Assembly (NCBI RefSeq): GCF_022230955.1 | Contig: NZ_JAKKFI010000045.1 | Coordinates: forward strand, 1-64,000 | DNA: 64,000 bases | Direction: 5' to 3' | Origin: Micromonospora cabrerizensis | Lineage (GTDB): Bacteria > Actinomycetota > Actinomycetes > Mycobacteriales > Micromonosporaceae | Shown here: positions 8,290 to 16,283 of the stretch, piece by piece | Numbering within the stretch: position 1 is the first letter of the stretch | Layout of the letters: every line of letters begins with the position of its first letter | Made by a program: the position numbers and the translations under genes | The notes under the pieces: generated by a model | Told to the model about the DNA's origin: nothing | What the model saw: only the letters and a program-made list of their open reading frames with translations | The model's database searches: none

Positions 8290-9563
8290 GACGTCACCCC
8301 GAACTCCTGGAAGGTGATGCTCTTCTCGATCGGGTAGTACTCCCGGCCGAGCAGCTCGCGGATGATCCAGGAGTTGCGGTAGGCGCCCATGCCCAGGTCC
8401 GGCGAGGTGATGCTGTGCGTGTGGGTGCCCGCGTTCTGCAGGAAGATGCCCCGCCCGCTGTGGTCGATGCTGTAGTTGCGGGCCACGTCGAACCGGCCGC
8501 GCCCGTCCCAGCGGATCCGGTCCCGCACCGGCGCGAGGAACTCCGGCACCCGGTAGTGGTACCCGGTCGCCAGCACCAACCCCTCGGTACGCAGGGTGAA
8601 GTCCTGCTCCTGCTCCACCTGACGCAACCCCAGCGTGTACGCACCGTCCTGGTGGTCGGCGCCGACCAGCTCGGTGTTGGTGAGCAGGCGGGTGTTCACC
8701 GGGCCGTCGACGGTGTGCGCGTAGAGCAGGTCGAAGATCTCGTTGATCAGATCCGCGTTGATTCCCTTGAACAGGCCCTTCTGCTCGGTCTCCAGCCGGT
8801 AGCGGGTCGCCTCGGGCAGCGCGTGGAAGTAGTCCACGTAGTCCGGTGAGGTCATCTCCAGCGTCAGCTTGGTGTACTCGAGCGGGAAGAACCGCGGCGA
8901 ACGGGTCACCCAGTTGAGCTGGTAGCCGTACCGGTCGATGTCACCGAGCAGGTCGTGGTAGATCTCGGCGGCGCTCTGCCCACTGCCCACCACGGTGATA
9001 CTGCGCTTGGTGCGCAGCGCCTCCCGGTGCTCCAGGTAGCGGGAGTTGTGTACCGCGTCCCCGGGCAGCTCGGCGACGGCGTCGGGCAGGTACGGCGGGG
9101 TGCCGGTGCCGAGCACCAGGTGCCGGGCCGCGTACTCGACGGTCTCCCCGGTGCCGGTGCTGGCCCGCACCACGTACCGGTCGTCGGCGGGGTCGTACTC
9201 CACGGTGGTCACGGTCTGACCGAAACGCACGTTCGGCAGCTTCGCCGCGGCCCACCGGCAGTACGCGTCGTACTCGCTGCGCAGCGGGTAGAAACTCTCC
9301 CGGATGTAGAACGGGTAGAGCCGGCCGATTTCCTTGAGGTAGTTGAGGAAGGAGAACGGCGACGTCGGGTCGGCGAGGCTGACCAGGTCGGCGATGAACG
9401 GGGTCTGCAGGCGCGCCGACTCCAGCAGCATGCCGGGGTGCCAGGCGAGGCTCGGGCGGGCCTCCAGGAACACTCCGTCCAGCTCGTCGATCGGCGCGGT
9501 GAGGCAGGCCAGGCCCAGGTTGTACGGGCCCAGCCCGATCGCGATGAAGTCGTGGGTGGACAT
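8286..9563 (-). CDS. desB: lysine/cadaverine N-monooxygenase
   Basis: A 425-residue flavin monooxygenase of the IucD/PvdA family that N-hydroxylates cadaverine using NADPH and O2. The FAD-binding motif [10 protein letters not shown] is at the N-terminus, the NADPH motif [10 protein letters not shown] is near residue 195, and the C-terminal [12 protein letters not shown] is the family's ATGY box. The start at 9563 ([10 protein letters not shown]) is preceded by GGAGGGCCGG. An upstream ATG at 9590 overlaps the desA stop as TGATG and would add nine residues; it may help coupling, but the internal start matches the family better. Confidence 0.93.
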   Translation of the reverse strand: MSTHDFIAIGLGPYNLGLACLTAPIDELDGVFLEARPSLAWHPGMLLESARLQTPFIADLVSLADPTSPFSFLNYLKEIGRLYPFYIRESFYPLRSEYDAYCRWAAAKLPNVRFGQTVTTVEYDPADDRYVVRASTGTGETVEYAARHLVLGTGTPPYLPDAVAELPGDAVHNSRYLEHREALRTKRSITVVGSGQSAAEIYHDLLGDIDRYGYQLNWVTRSPRFFPLEYTKLTLEMTSPDYVDYFHALPEATRYRLETEQKGLFKGINADLINEIFDLLYAHTVDGPVNTRLLTNTELVGADHQDGAYTLGLRQVEQEQDFTLRTEGLVLATGYHYRVPEFLAPVRDRIRWDGRGRFDVARNYSIDHSGRGIFLQNAGTHTHSITSPDLGMGAYRNSWIIRELLGREYYPIEKSITFQEFGVTS

Positions 9564-9589
9564 CCGGCCCTCCAGGCCCAGAATCGGCA

Positions 9590-11128
9590 TCAGCCGACGT
9601 GACAGGTCAGGTCGGCGGTGACGTGGTCGTGCACGTACCGGCCGGCGTGGGTGGCGATCAGGTCGAGCACATAGCCGACATCCTCGACGGTGGTCGCCGG
9701 GTTGAGCAGGGTGAACTTCAGGAAGTGCCGACCGTCCACCCGGGTCCCGGCGACCACGGCGAGGCCGGACGCGGCCAGTGCCTCCCGGGCGTGCAGGTTG
9801 GCCGCGTCGGCAAACTCCCGGCCCGGGCCGGTGGGCAGGTAGCGGAAGACCACCGTGCTCAGCTCGGAGCGGGTCACCACCTCGAAGCGGGGGTCCTCGC
9901 TGACCAACTGCCAGGCGTCGGCGGCCCGGTCGACGACCTCGTCGAAGAGCGCGCCGAGCGCGTGCGGGCCCATCACCCGCAGGGTCAGCCAGAGCTTCAG
10001 CGCGTCGAAGCGGCGGGTCGTCTGGAGGCTCTTGTCGACCTGGTTGGGGATGCGCTGCTCCACCATCCGGGCCGGGTTGAGGTAGTCGGCGTGGTAGGTG
10101 GCGTGCCGCAGCACCCGCCGGTCGCGGACCAGCAGCGCGCTGGAGCTGACCGGCTGGAAGAACGACTTGTGGAAGTCGACGGTGACCGAGTCGGCGTGCT
10201 CGATGCCGTCGAGCAGGTGCCGGCGCGTCGGCGAGATCAGCAGACCGCAGCCGTACGCGGCGTCCACGTGCAGCCAGACGCCGGTCGCCGCGCAGATCCC
10301 GGACAGCTCCGTCAACGGGTCGATGGAGCCGAAGTCGGTGGTGCCGGCGGTGGCGACGACGGCCATCACCACCAGCCCGGCCTGCCGGCACCGCGCGATC
10401 TCCTCGCGGACGGCCGACGCCCGGACGCGTCGCCGGGCGTCGGTGGGCACCGCGATCACGGCGTCCGGGGCGAGGCCGAGCAGCTTGGCCGACTTCTGCA
10501 CGCTGAAGTGACCAGCGGCGGAGGTGAGCACCCGCAGCCGGGGCAGCAGCTCCGCGCGGGCCGCCGGGCCGACCGCGTCGACGCACGCCTCCTCGCGGGC
10601 CAGCAGCAGCGCCTGGAGGTTGGACTGGCTGCCGCCGCTGGTGAAGACGCCGTCCGCGCTGGGACCGAGGCCGATCCGTTCGGCGGTCCAGTCGATCAGC
10701 CGCCGCTCGATGAGCGTCGCCCCGGCGCTCTGGTCCCAGGTGTCCAGGGACGAGTTCACGGCGGTGAGCACCGCCTCGCCGAGCAGCGCCGGGATGGCCA
10801 CCGGGCAGTTGAGGTGGGCGAGGTAGCGGGGGTGGTGGAACCAGACGGCGTCGCGCAGGTAGACGTCCTCCAGCTCGTCCAGTGCGGCGCCGGCATCTCC
10901 CAACGGTCGGTTGAGGTCCACCCGGTCGACCAGGGGGGCCAGCTCGGCCGGGGTGATCCCGGTGACGGGACGGTCCACGGTGGCCACCTTGCGGGCGACC
11001 CGGTCGACGCCGTCGGCGATCGTCCGCCGGTACTGCTCGACCGAGCCGTCGTGCAACAGGTGGGCCCGCGCGGCGGCGGGCGCGGGTGACGGCGCGGTGT
11101 TCTCGACGGGGTACGTCGGCACGGTCAC
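9590..11128 (-). CDS. desA: PLP-dependent lysine decarboxylase
   Basis: A 512-residue fold-type I group II decarboxylase that converts L-lysine to cadaverine, the first step of desferrioxamine synthesis. The PLP-lysine motif DFHKSFFQP places the Schiff-base Lys at about residue 321. [16 protein letters not shown] and HVDAAYGCG are the other cofactor-pocket motifs of this family. GTG at 11128 is preceded by AAGGA six bases away and is preferred to a GTG five codons upstream. Its stop is fused to desB. A 116-base gap separates it from desF, so it may have some transcription of its own, though no iron box is visible there. Confidence 0.93.
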   Translation of the reverse strand: MTVPTYPVENTAPSPAPAAARAHLLHDGSVEQYRRTIADGVDRVARKVATVDRPVTGITPAELAPLVDRVDLNRPLGDAGAALDELEDVYLRDAVWFHHPRYLAHLNCPVAIPALLGEAVLTAVNSSLDTWDQSAGATLIERRLIDWTAERIGLGPSADGVFTSGGSQSNLQALLLAREEACVDAVGPAARAELLPRLRVLTSAAGHFSVQKSAKLLGLAPDAVIAVPTDARRRVRASAVREEIARCRQAGLVVMAVVATAGTTDFGSIDPLTELSGICAATGVWLHVDAAYGCGLLISPTRRHLLDGIEHADSVTVDFHKSFFQPVSSSALLVRDRRVLRHATYHADYLNPARMVEQRIPNQVDKSLQTTRRFDALKLWLTLRVMGPHALGALFDEVVDRAADAWQLVSEDPRFEVVTRSELSTVVFRYLPTGPGREFADAANLHAREALAASGLAVVAGTRVDGRHFLKFTLLNPATTVEDVGYVLDLIATHAGRYVHDHVTADLTCHVG

Positions 11129-11183
11129 GGGGAGTCCTTCCACGTTCTCGACGAGGGGCAGCCGGAACCTCCCCCGGCGCGGC

Positions 11184-11230
11184 GGTGCGCTTCGGGGCGG
11201 TGCTGCGCTTCGGGGGGTGCTGCGTTTCGG
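11184..11230. repeat. three short imperfect direct repeats upstream of desA
   Basis: The gap between desF and desA holds three tandem variants of GGTGCTGCGCTTCGGGG (11184-11197, 11199-11215, 11216-11230). The copies differ by a TGC insertion or single bases, which suggests slippage. They lie 56 bases or more upstream of the desA start. A regulatory role is not shown. Confidence 0.55.
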
Positions 11231-11244
11231 ATGGGGGTCGCCAC

Positions 11245-12102
11245 TCAGGCCGATGCGCCGGCCAGCGCCTCGGCGCGCAGGTCCTCTTCGGACAGCCCGC
11301 GCCGCCAGTAACCGGCGAAGGTCACCCGCCGACGGTCGAAGCCGCGCTCACCGACCAGGTGCCGGCGCAGCGCCCGCACCACGCCGGACTCGCCGGCGAT
11401 CCAGGCGTAGGGGGCGCCGGCGGGAAGCCGGGCGGCACGGATCGCGCTGACCAGCAGGTCACTGCCGGGCGGGGTGCTGCCGCGCACGATCCACCTGATC
11501 TCCGCGTCGGCCGCGGTGGGCAGGTCCGTGATGTCGGCGGCGTCCGGCACCTCGATCCAGGCACGGACCCGGGTGCCGGCCGGAAGCCAGGCCAGGATGC
11601 CCTCGGTGGCCGGCAACGCGGTCTCGTCGGCCGCGAGCACCACGAGGTCGGTCTCCTCCGGCGGGCGGAAGCAGACGCTGCGGTTGTCGGAGACCCTCGG
11701 GCCGAGCAGCAGCACCCGGTCGCCGGGCCCGGCGAGGGCCGCCCAGCGGGAGGCGGGGCCGGTGTCGCCGTGGCTGACGAAGTCGATGTCGACCTCGGCG
11801 TCGGCCGGGCGGTGTTCCCGGATGGTGTACGAGCGCATCACCGCACGGACGTCCGCCGGCAGTGCCCGCCACCCGCCGAACCAGTCCTCGCCCTGCTCGA
11901 CCGGGACCACCGGGGCGGACTGCCCGGGGTGTGGCAGGAACAGCGACACGCTCTGGTCCCGGCCACCGCCGGCGAAGTCGACCAGGTCCGCACCGCCGAA
12001 GGTCACCCGGATCAGCGAGGCGCCGACCCGACAGGCCCGTACGACGTGCGCGGCGAAGAAGCGGTACTGCAGGGCGATCGGGTCGACGGTACTCGTACTC
12101 AT
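11245..12102 (-). CDS. desF: siderophore-interacting (ferric-siderophore reductase) protein
   Basis: A 285-residue ViuB/SIP-type flavin reductase. Such cytoplasmic enzymes release iron from imported ferric siderophores by reducing it with NAD(P)H through FAD. The FAD-binding MRSYTIRE (R-x-Y-T) is near residue 89, and the C-terminal [17 protein letters not shown] and GYWRRG match SIP proteins. It lies four bases after desE and precedes desA, the same order as desEFABCD in Streptomyces, so I use desF. The ATG at 12102 follows directly on the desE stop, and the two are surely cotranscribed. Confidence 0.9.
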   Translation of the reverse strand: MSTSTVDPIALQYRFFAAHVVRACRVGASLIRVTFGGADLVDFAGGGRDQSVSLFLPHPGQSAPVVPVEQGEDWFGGWRALPADVRAVMRSYTIREHRPADAEVDIDFVSHGDTGPASRWAALAGPGDRVLLLGPRVSDNRSVCFRPPEETDLVVLAADETALPATEGILAWLPAGTRVRAWIEVPDAADITDLPTAADAEIRWIVRGSTPPGSDLLVSAIRAARLPAGAPYAWIAGESGVVRALRRHLVGERGFDRRRVTFAGYWRRGLSEEDLRAEALAGASA

Positions 12103-12106
12103 GGCG

Positions 12107-13138
12107 TCAGCTGACCTTCTTCGCGTTCCGGATGGCGGTGGCGAGGTTCTCCAGCAGCGGCGCGGAGCCGGCGTACGAGAAGCGGGGCACCGCGTCCCAC
12201 GGCGTCACCTGGTTGGCCTTGACGGCCGGCAGTTGCTGCCAGGTCGGCTTGGCGGTGAGGTCCTTGGGCTGAAGGGCGGTGCTGCGGTTGTCCAGCAGGA
12301 TCAGGTCGGCCGGGAACTTGCCGGTGTTCTCCCAGCTCAGCGCCTCGAAGTAGTCGCCGGATTCGAGCTTGGTGGGCACCACGATGTCGACGCCCAGCTC
12401 GGCGAAGTACATCAGGTCGGTGCTGACCTTCGGGTTGGAGACGTAGAACAGGTCGGGGCTGCCGGAGCAGGCCATCACCTTGATGCCGGAGTTGGCCTTG
12501 ACCGCCTGCCGGACCGCCTCGGCGGCGGCGTCGAAGCGGGCCTTCGCGTCGGTGACCTTCTTGGCGGACAGGTCCGCGCCGAGCGACTCGGCCAGCGCGG
12601 CGTAGCGCTCGATCGGCTTGGTCATCGGCACCCGGGCGGTGGTGATCGCCACACTGGGCGCCAGCGGGAGGATCTTGCTCTTGCTCTCGTCGGGCACGTA
12701 CCAGAGCGCGTCCGGGTCGTACATGTGGGTGACCAGCAGCTCGGGGCGCAGCGCCGCGTACTTTTCCAGGCTGAACTCGCCCCACACGTTGCCGAGGACC
12801 TCGACGGCCTCGATGTTCAGGTCGCCGGCCTGGGGGTCGGCCGTGCCGTCGGCCCGCTTGGTTTCCCCGAACACTCCGACGAGCTGCTTGTCGAGACCGA
12901 AATCGACCAGTGCCGCCGCCACGCCGGTGAACGCCACGACGCGGGTCGGACGGGCCGCCGCCTCGACCTTCGTGCCGCGGTCGTCGGTGAACGACCAGGG
13001 ACCACTTCCGTTGCCGGCGGCGGGCTTCGCGGTGTCGTCCTTGCCGCAGGCGGCGAGCAGGGTGGCCAGCGTGGCAGCGCCACCGGCGGCCAGCAGACCA
13101 CGGCGGGAGAGGCGACGAGCGGACAGGGCATCGGGCAT
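12107..13138 (-). CDS. desE: ferrioxamine-binding lipoprotein (ABC importer receptor)
   Basis: A 343-residue periplasmic-binding-type protein (FecB/FhuD family). The N-terminus has twin arginines (LSRRGLLAAGGA) and a lipobox LLAAC, so it is probably a Tat-exported lipoprotein. Cys31 becomes the lipidated N-terminus. Family helices such as VVAFTGVAAALVDFGLDKQLVGVFG follow. It should bind extracellular ferrioxamine and deliver it to the permeases encoded divergently at 13212-15429. It is the first gene of the desEFABCD transcript, 50 bases downstream of the iron box. Confidence 0.92.
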   Translation of the reverse strand: MPDALSARRLSRRGLLAAGGAATLATLLAACGKDDTAKPAAGNGSGPWSFTDDRGTKVEAAARPTRVVAFTGVAAALVDFGLDKQLVGVFGETKRADGTADPQAGDLNIEAVEVLGNVWGEFSLEKYAALRPELLVTHMYDPDALWYVPDESKSKILPLAPSVAITTARVPMTKPIERYAALAESLGADLSAKKVTDAKARFDAAAEAVRQAVKANSGIKVMACSGSPDLFYVSNPKVSTDLMYFAELGVDIVVPTKLESGDYFEALSWENTGKFPADLILLDNRSTALQPKDLTAKPTWQQLPAVKANQVTPWDAVPRFSYAGSAPLLENLATAIRNAKKVS

Positions 13139-13190
13139 GGTGTTGTCTTTCGATCAAGGGTTGGCCGGACTCGACCAGGGCAGCGGGGTT

Positions 13191-13205
13191 AGGTTAGCCT
13201 AACCT
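13191..13205. promoter_or_regulatory. iron box (DmdR/IdeR-type operator)
   Basis: AGGTTAG-C-CTAACCT is a perfect 7-1-7 inverted repeat, preceded by TT, matching the actinobacterial iron-box consensus TTAGGTTAGGCTAACCTAA in most positions. It lies between desE (minus) and the FecCD permease (plus), so one site can repress both biosynthesis and uptake when Fe2+-loaded DmdR/IdeR binds. The regulator gene is not in the window. Confidence 0.92.
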
Positions 13206-13211
13206 CGGTCA

Positions 13212-14324
13212 TTGTCAACAGCGGTCCGCCGTGCCACCACAACTCCGGAGCCCACACTGGACGCCACAGCTACCGTCACCGAGGCGACACCGCCGGTGCC
13301 GGACAGGACATCGGCCGCGCCCCCGGTCCGGCGCGGCACCCGGACGGCCCGCGCCGCCGGCCTGGTCGCCGCCGTGGCGCTGCTCGGGGTGATCGTGGTG
13401 CTCAGCATCGCGGTCGGAGCGAAGGCCCTGCCGCTCGCCGACGTCTGGTCCGGGCTCCTGCACCGCGACGCCACCGAGTACGCGGTGGTGCACCGGATGC
13501 GCCTGCCGCGTACCCTGCTCGGGCTGCTGGCCGGCGCCGCGCTCGGCGTGGCCGGCGCGATCATGCAGGCCCTCACCCGCAACCCCCTCGCCGACCCCGG
13601 GCTGCTCGGCATCAACGCCGGGGCGTCCGCGGCCGTCGCCACCGCCGCCGCCTTCCTGGGCGTCACGGCCATCGGCGGGTACGTCTGGTTCGCGCTGCTC
13701 GGCGCGGCGGTGGTGACCGCACTCGTCTACGCCGTCGGCGGCGGGCGTGGCGCAACCCCGGCCCGCCTCGCGCTGGCCGGCGCGGCGCTCAACGCCACCC
13801 TCTACTCGTACGTGAGCGCGGTGATGCTGCTGGACACGGCCTCGCTGGACCGGCTGCGGTTCTGGACGGTCGGCTCGCTGGCCAGCGCGGACCCCGCGAC
13901 GGTGACCCGGGTCCTGCCGTTCATCCTGGTCGGCCTGCTGGTCGCGCTCGGTGCCGCCCGCCCGCTGAACGCCCTCGCGCTCGGCGACGACGCCGCGCGG
14001 GCTCTGGGTGCCCGACCCGCGCTGATCCGCGCCGCCGTGATCGTGGCGGTCACGCTGCTCTGCGGCGCGGCGACCGCCGCCTGCGGCCCGATCGTCTTCG
14101 TCGGGCTGCTGGTGCCGCACCTGGTGCGCGCGCTGACCGGCCCGGACCTGCGCTGGCTGCTGCCGTACTGCGCGGTGCTCGCGCCCGCGCTGCTGCTCGG
14201 CGCCGACGTGCTCGGCCGGGTGCTGGGTCGACCCGGAGAACTCCAGGTCGGCATGGTGACCGCCGTGCTGGGCGGCCCGCTGTTCCTGTGGCTGGTCACC
14301 CGCGCGAAGGTGGCCCACCCGTGA
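13212..14324 (+). CDS. FecCD-family ferric siderophore permease, subunit 1
   Basis: A membrane permease with about ten helices from residue 45 on. It shows the FecCD motifs RLPRTLLGLLAGAALGVAGAIMQALTRNPLADPGLLGINAGAS and, near the C-terminus, GPIVFVGLLVPHLVRAL (BtuC/FecCD transmission helix). With the next two genes it forms an importer for ferrioxamine. The start is uncertain. TTG at 13212 is only six bases past the iron box with no ribosome site, which would fit a leaderless message; GTG at 13296 has GAGG about eleven bases upstream and would remove a low-complexity N-terminus. Confidence 0.9.
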   Translation: MSTAVRRATTTPEPTLDATATVTEATPPVPDRTSAAPPVRRGTRTARAAGLVAAVALLGVIVVLSIAVGAKALPLADVWSGLLHRDATEYAVVHRMRLPRTLLGLLAGAALGVAGAIMQALTRNPLADPGLLGINAGASAAVATAAAFLGVTAIGGYVWFALLGAAVVTALVYAVGGGRGATPARLALAGAALNATLYSYVSAVMLLDTASLDRLRFWTVGSLASADPATVTRVLPFILVGLLVALGAARPLNALALGDDAARALGARPALIRAAVIVAVTLLCGAATAACGPIVFVGLLVPHLVRALTGPDLRWLLPYCAVLAPALLLGADVLGRVLGRPGELQVGMVTAVLGGPLFLWLVTRAKVAHP

Positions 14325-14400
14325 GCGAGCACAGCGAGCGAACCAGCGGGCTCAGCACTGTGGCGCGCCGCGCCAGCACGCAGCGAAGCGGAGTGATGGC
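14321..14400 (+). repeat. GAGCGAGC-type junction repeat
   Basis: The whole gap between the two permease genes is made of short GAGCG/CAGCGAGCG/CAGCGAAGCG units. The beginning, GTGAGCGAGCACAGCGAGCG, recurs with two changes at 16280-16299, where the acylase gene starts. Both copies begin exactly at a stop/start GTGA. This looks like a dispersed intergenic repeat of this genome, some copies of which have been taken into coding sequence. Confidence 0.5.
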
Positions 14401-15429
14401 ATGACCGTTCTGCGTACGGCGGGTGGGTTGTCGTTGCGGTTCCGGCCCCGCGCGTTGGCCGTCGGCGTCGGCGCGGCCCTGCTGGCGGCCGGGTTGGGCC
14501 TGGTCGCCCTGGGCAGTGGTGACTATCCGATGGGCCCGGCCGACGTGCTGCGCACCCTCGTCGGCGGCGGCACACCGGCGGAGCAGTTCATCGTGCACGA
14601 GCTGCGCCTGCCCCGGCTGGTCACCGCCCTGCTGGTCGGCGCGGCGCTGTCGCTGGCCGGCACGGTGTTCCAGTCGCTGGTCCGTAACCCGCTGGGCAGC
14701 CCGGACATCCTCGGCTTCACCCAGGGCGCGTCGGCCGGCGCGCTGGTCGTGATCGTCCTCGGCGGCAGCAGCCTTGCGTTGGCCGGCGCCGCGGTCGTCG
14801 GTGGTCTCGCCACCGGCCTGGTGATCTACGCGCTCGCCTGGCGACGCGGGGTGCACGGCTTCCGGCTCATCCTGGTCGGCATCGGCATCTCCGCGATCCT
14901 GACCGGGGTCAACGGCTACCTGCTGACCCGGGCTCCGCTGATGGACGCCGCCCGTGCGGTGCTCTGGCTCACCGGCAGCCTGGACGGGCGGGGCTGGGCA
15001 AACGCCGGGCCGCTGCTCGTCGTCCTGGTCGTGCTGGCGCCCGTGGTGCTCATCGGCTGTGGCCCGGCGCTGCGGATGATGGAGTTGGGTGACGACACCG
15101 CCAGCGCCCTCGGCGTGCCCGTGCGCCGGCTGCGCCTGGTGCTGCTCACGGCGGCGGTGCTGCTGGTCTCGTTCGCGGCGGCCGCCGCCGGGCCGGTGTC
15201 TTTCGTGGCGCTGGTCGCGCCACACGTGACGAAGCGGCTGACCCGGGCGCCCGGCCCGAACCTGCTGCCGTCGATGGCCCTCGGCGCGGCGCTGCTGGTC
15301 GGCGCCGACCTGGTGGCCCAGCGCGCGTTTCCCGGGCACCAGCTTCCGGTCGGCGTGGTGACCGGAGTGATCGGTGGCGGCTATTTGGTCTGGCTGCTGG
15401 CGATGGAACGCCGGGCGGGCCGGCTGTGA
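14401..15429 (+). CDS. FecCD-family ferric siderophore permease, subunit 2
   Basis: A 342-residue polytopic permease paralogous to the preceding one. It carries the family sequence ELRLPRLVTALLVGAALSLAGTVFQSLVRNPLGSPDILGFTQGAS and the later GPVSFVALVAPHVTKRLT, so it is the FepG/FecD-type partner of a heterodimeric channel. GGAG lies eight bases before the ATG. Its stop overlaps an in-frame GTG of the ATPase gene, and the three transport genes are one operon with the acylase. Confidence 0.92.
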   Translation: MTVLRTAGGLSLRFRPRALAVGVGAALLAAGLGLVALGSGDYPMGPADVLRTLVGGGTPAEQFIVHELRLPRLVTALLVGAALSLAGTVFQSLVRNPLGSPDILGFTQGASAGALVVIVLGGSSLALAGAAVVGGLATGLVIYALAWRRGVHGFRLILVGIGISAILTGVNGYLLTRAPLMDAARAVLWLTGSLDGRGWANAGPLLVVLVVLAPVVLIGCGPALRMMELGDDTASALGVPVRRLRLVLLTAAVLLVSFAAAAAGPVSFVALVAPHVTKRLTRAPGPNLLPSMALGAALLVGADLVAQRAFPGHQLPVGVVTGVIGGGYLVWLLAMERRAGRL

Positions 15430-15458
15430 ACACCCGCGACGCCCTCGAAGGAGCACCC

Positions 15459-16283
15459 ATGCACCCCGGCACTTCCCGACTCGGCGGCACCGCGCTGACC
15501 CTCGCCTACGACCAGCGCACCATCACCGAGAACCTGACCGTCGCGGTGCCCGACAACTCGTTCACGGTGATCATCGGACCGAACGCGTGCGGCAAGTCGA
15601 CGCTGCTGCGCGCGCTGTCGCGGATGCTGCGCCCGAGCGCCGGCACCGTGCTGCTGGACGGGCGGGACATCCACGACCTGCCAGCCCGCAAGGTGGCCCG
15701 CACGCTCGGCCTGCTCCCCCAGTCGTCGATCGCGCCGGACGGGATCACCGTCGCCGAGCTGGTCGCCCGGGGCCGCTACCCCCACCAGGGGCTGCTGCGG
15801 CAGTGGTCGCGCGAGGACGAGCGGGTGGTCGAGGAGTCGATGGCCGCCACCGGTGTCGACGACCTGGCCGACCGGTCGGTGGACGAGCTGTCCGGCGGGC
15901 AACGGCAGCGGGTCTGGATCGCCATGGCGCTGGCCCAGCAGACCCCGCTGCTGCTGCTCGACGAGCCGACCACGTATCTCGACATCGCCCACCAGATCGA
16001 GATCCTGGACCTCTGCGCCCGTCTGCACGAGGAGCAGGGGCGCACACTGGTCGCCGTGCTGCACGACCTGAACCACGCGGCCCGCTACGCCACGCACCTG
16101 ATCGCCATGCGCGACGGACGCGTGGTGGCCGCCGGGGAGCCGGCATCGGTGGTCACCGCCGACCTGGTCGCGGAGGTGTTCGGGCTGCCCTGCCGGGTCA
16201 TCGACGACCCGGAGACCGGCACCCCGCTGGTCGTTCCGGCGGCCCGGCGTCGCGCCACCACCCTCGCGCCGGAGCCGGCGTGA
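15459..16283 (+). CDS. ferric siderophore ABC transporter ATPase
   Basis: A 274-residue FepC/FhuC-type ATPase. Walker A is GPNACGKSTLL, the ABC signature is LSGGQRQRVWIAMALAQ, Walker B is LLLLDEPTTYLD, and the switch His lies in VLHDLNHA. It energises import through the two FecCD subunits. I chose ATG at 15459 because a strong GAAGGAG stands five bases upstream; GTG at 15426 overlaps the permease stop but lacks such a site. The stop overlaps the acylase start (GTGA). Confidence 0.93.
   Translation: MHPGTSRLGGTALTLAYDQRTITENLTVAVPDNSFTVIIGPNACGKSTLLRALSRMLRPSAGTVLLDGRDIHDLPARKVARTLGLLPQSSIAPDGITVAELVARGRYPHQGLLRQWSREDERVVEESMAATGVDDLADRSVDELSGGQRQRVWIAMALAQQTPLLLLDEPTTYLDIAHQIEILDLCARLHEEQGRTLVAVLHDLNHAARYATHLIAMRDGRVVAAGEPASVVTADLVAEVFGLPCRVIDDPETGTPLVVPAARRRATTLAPEPA

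Noticed and set aside
15374..16279. N-terminal extension of the acylase frame
   Set aside because: It runs through the ATPase gene in another frame as Arg/Pro/His-rich sequence; the GTGA overlap at 16280 and family similarity fix the start.
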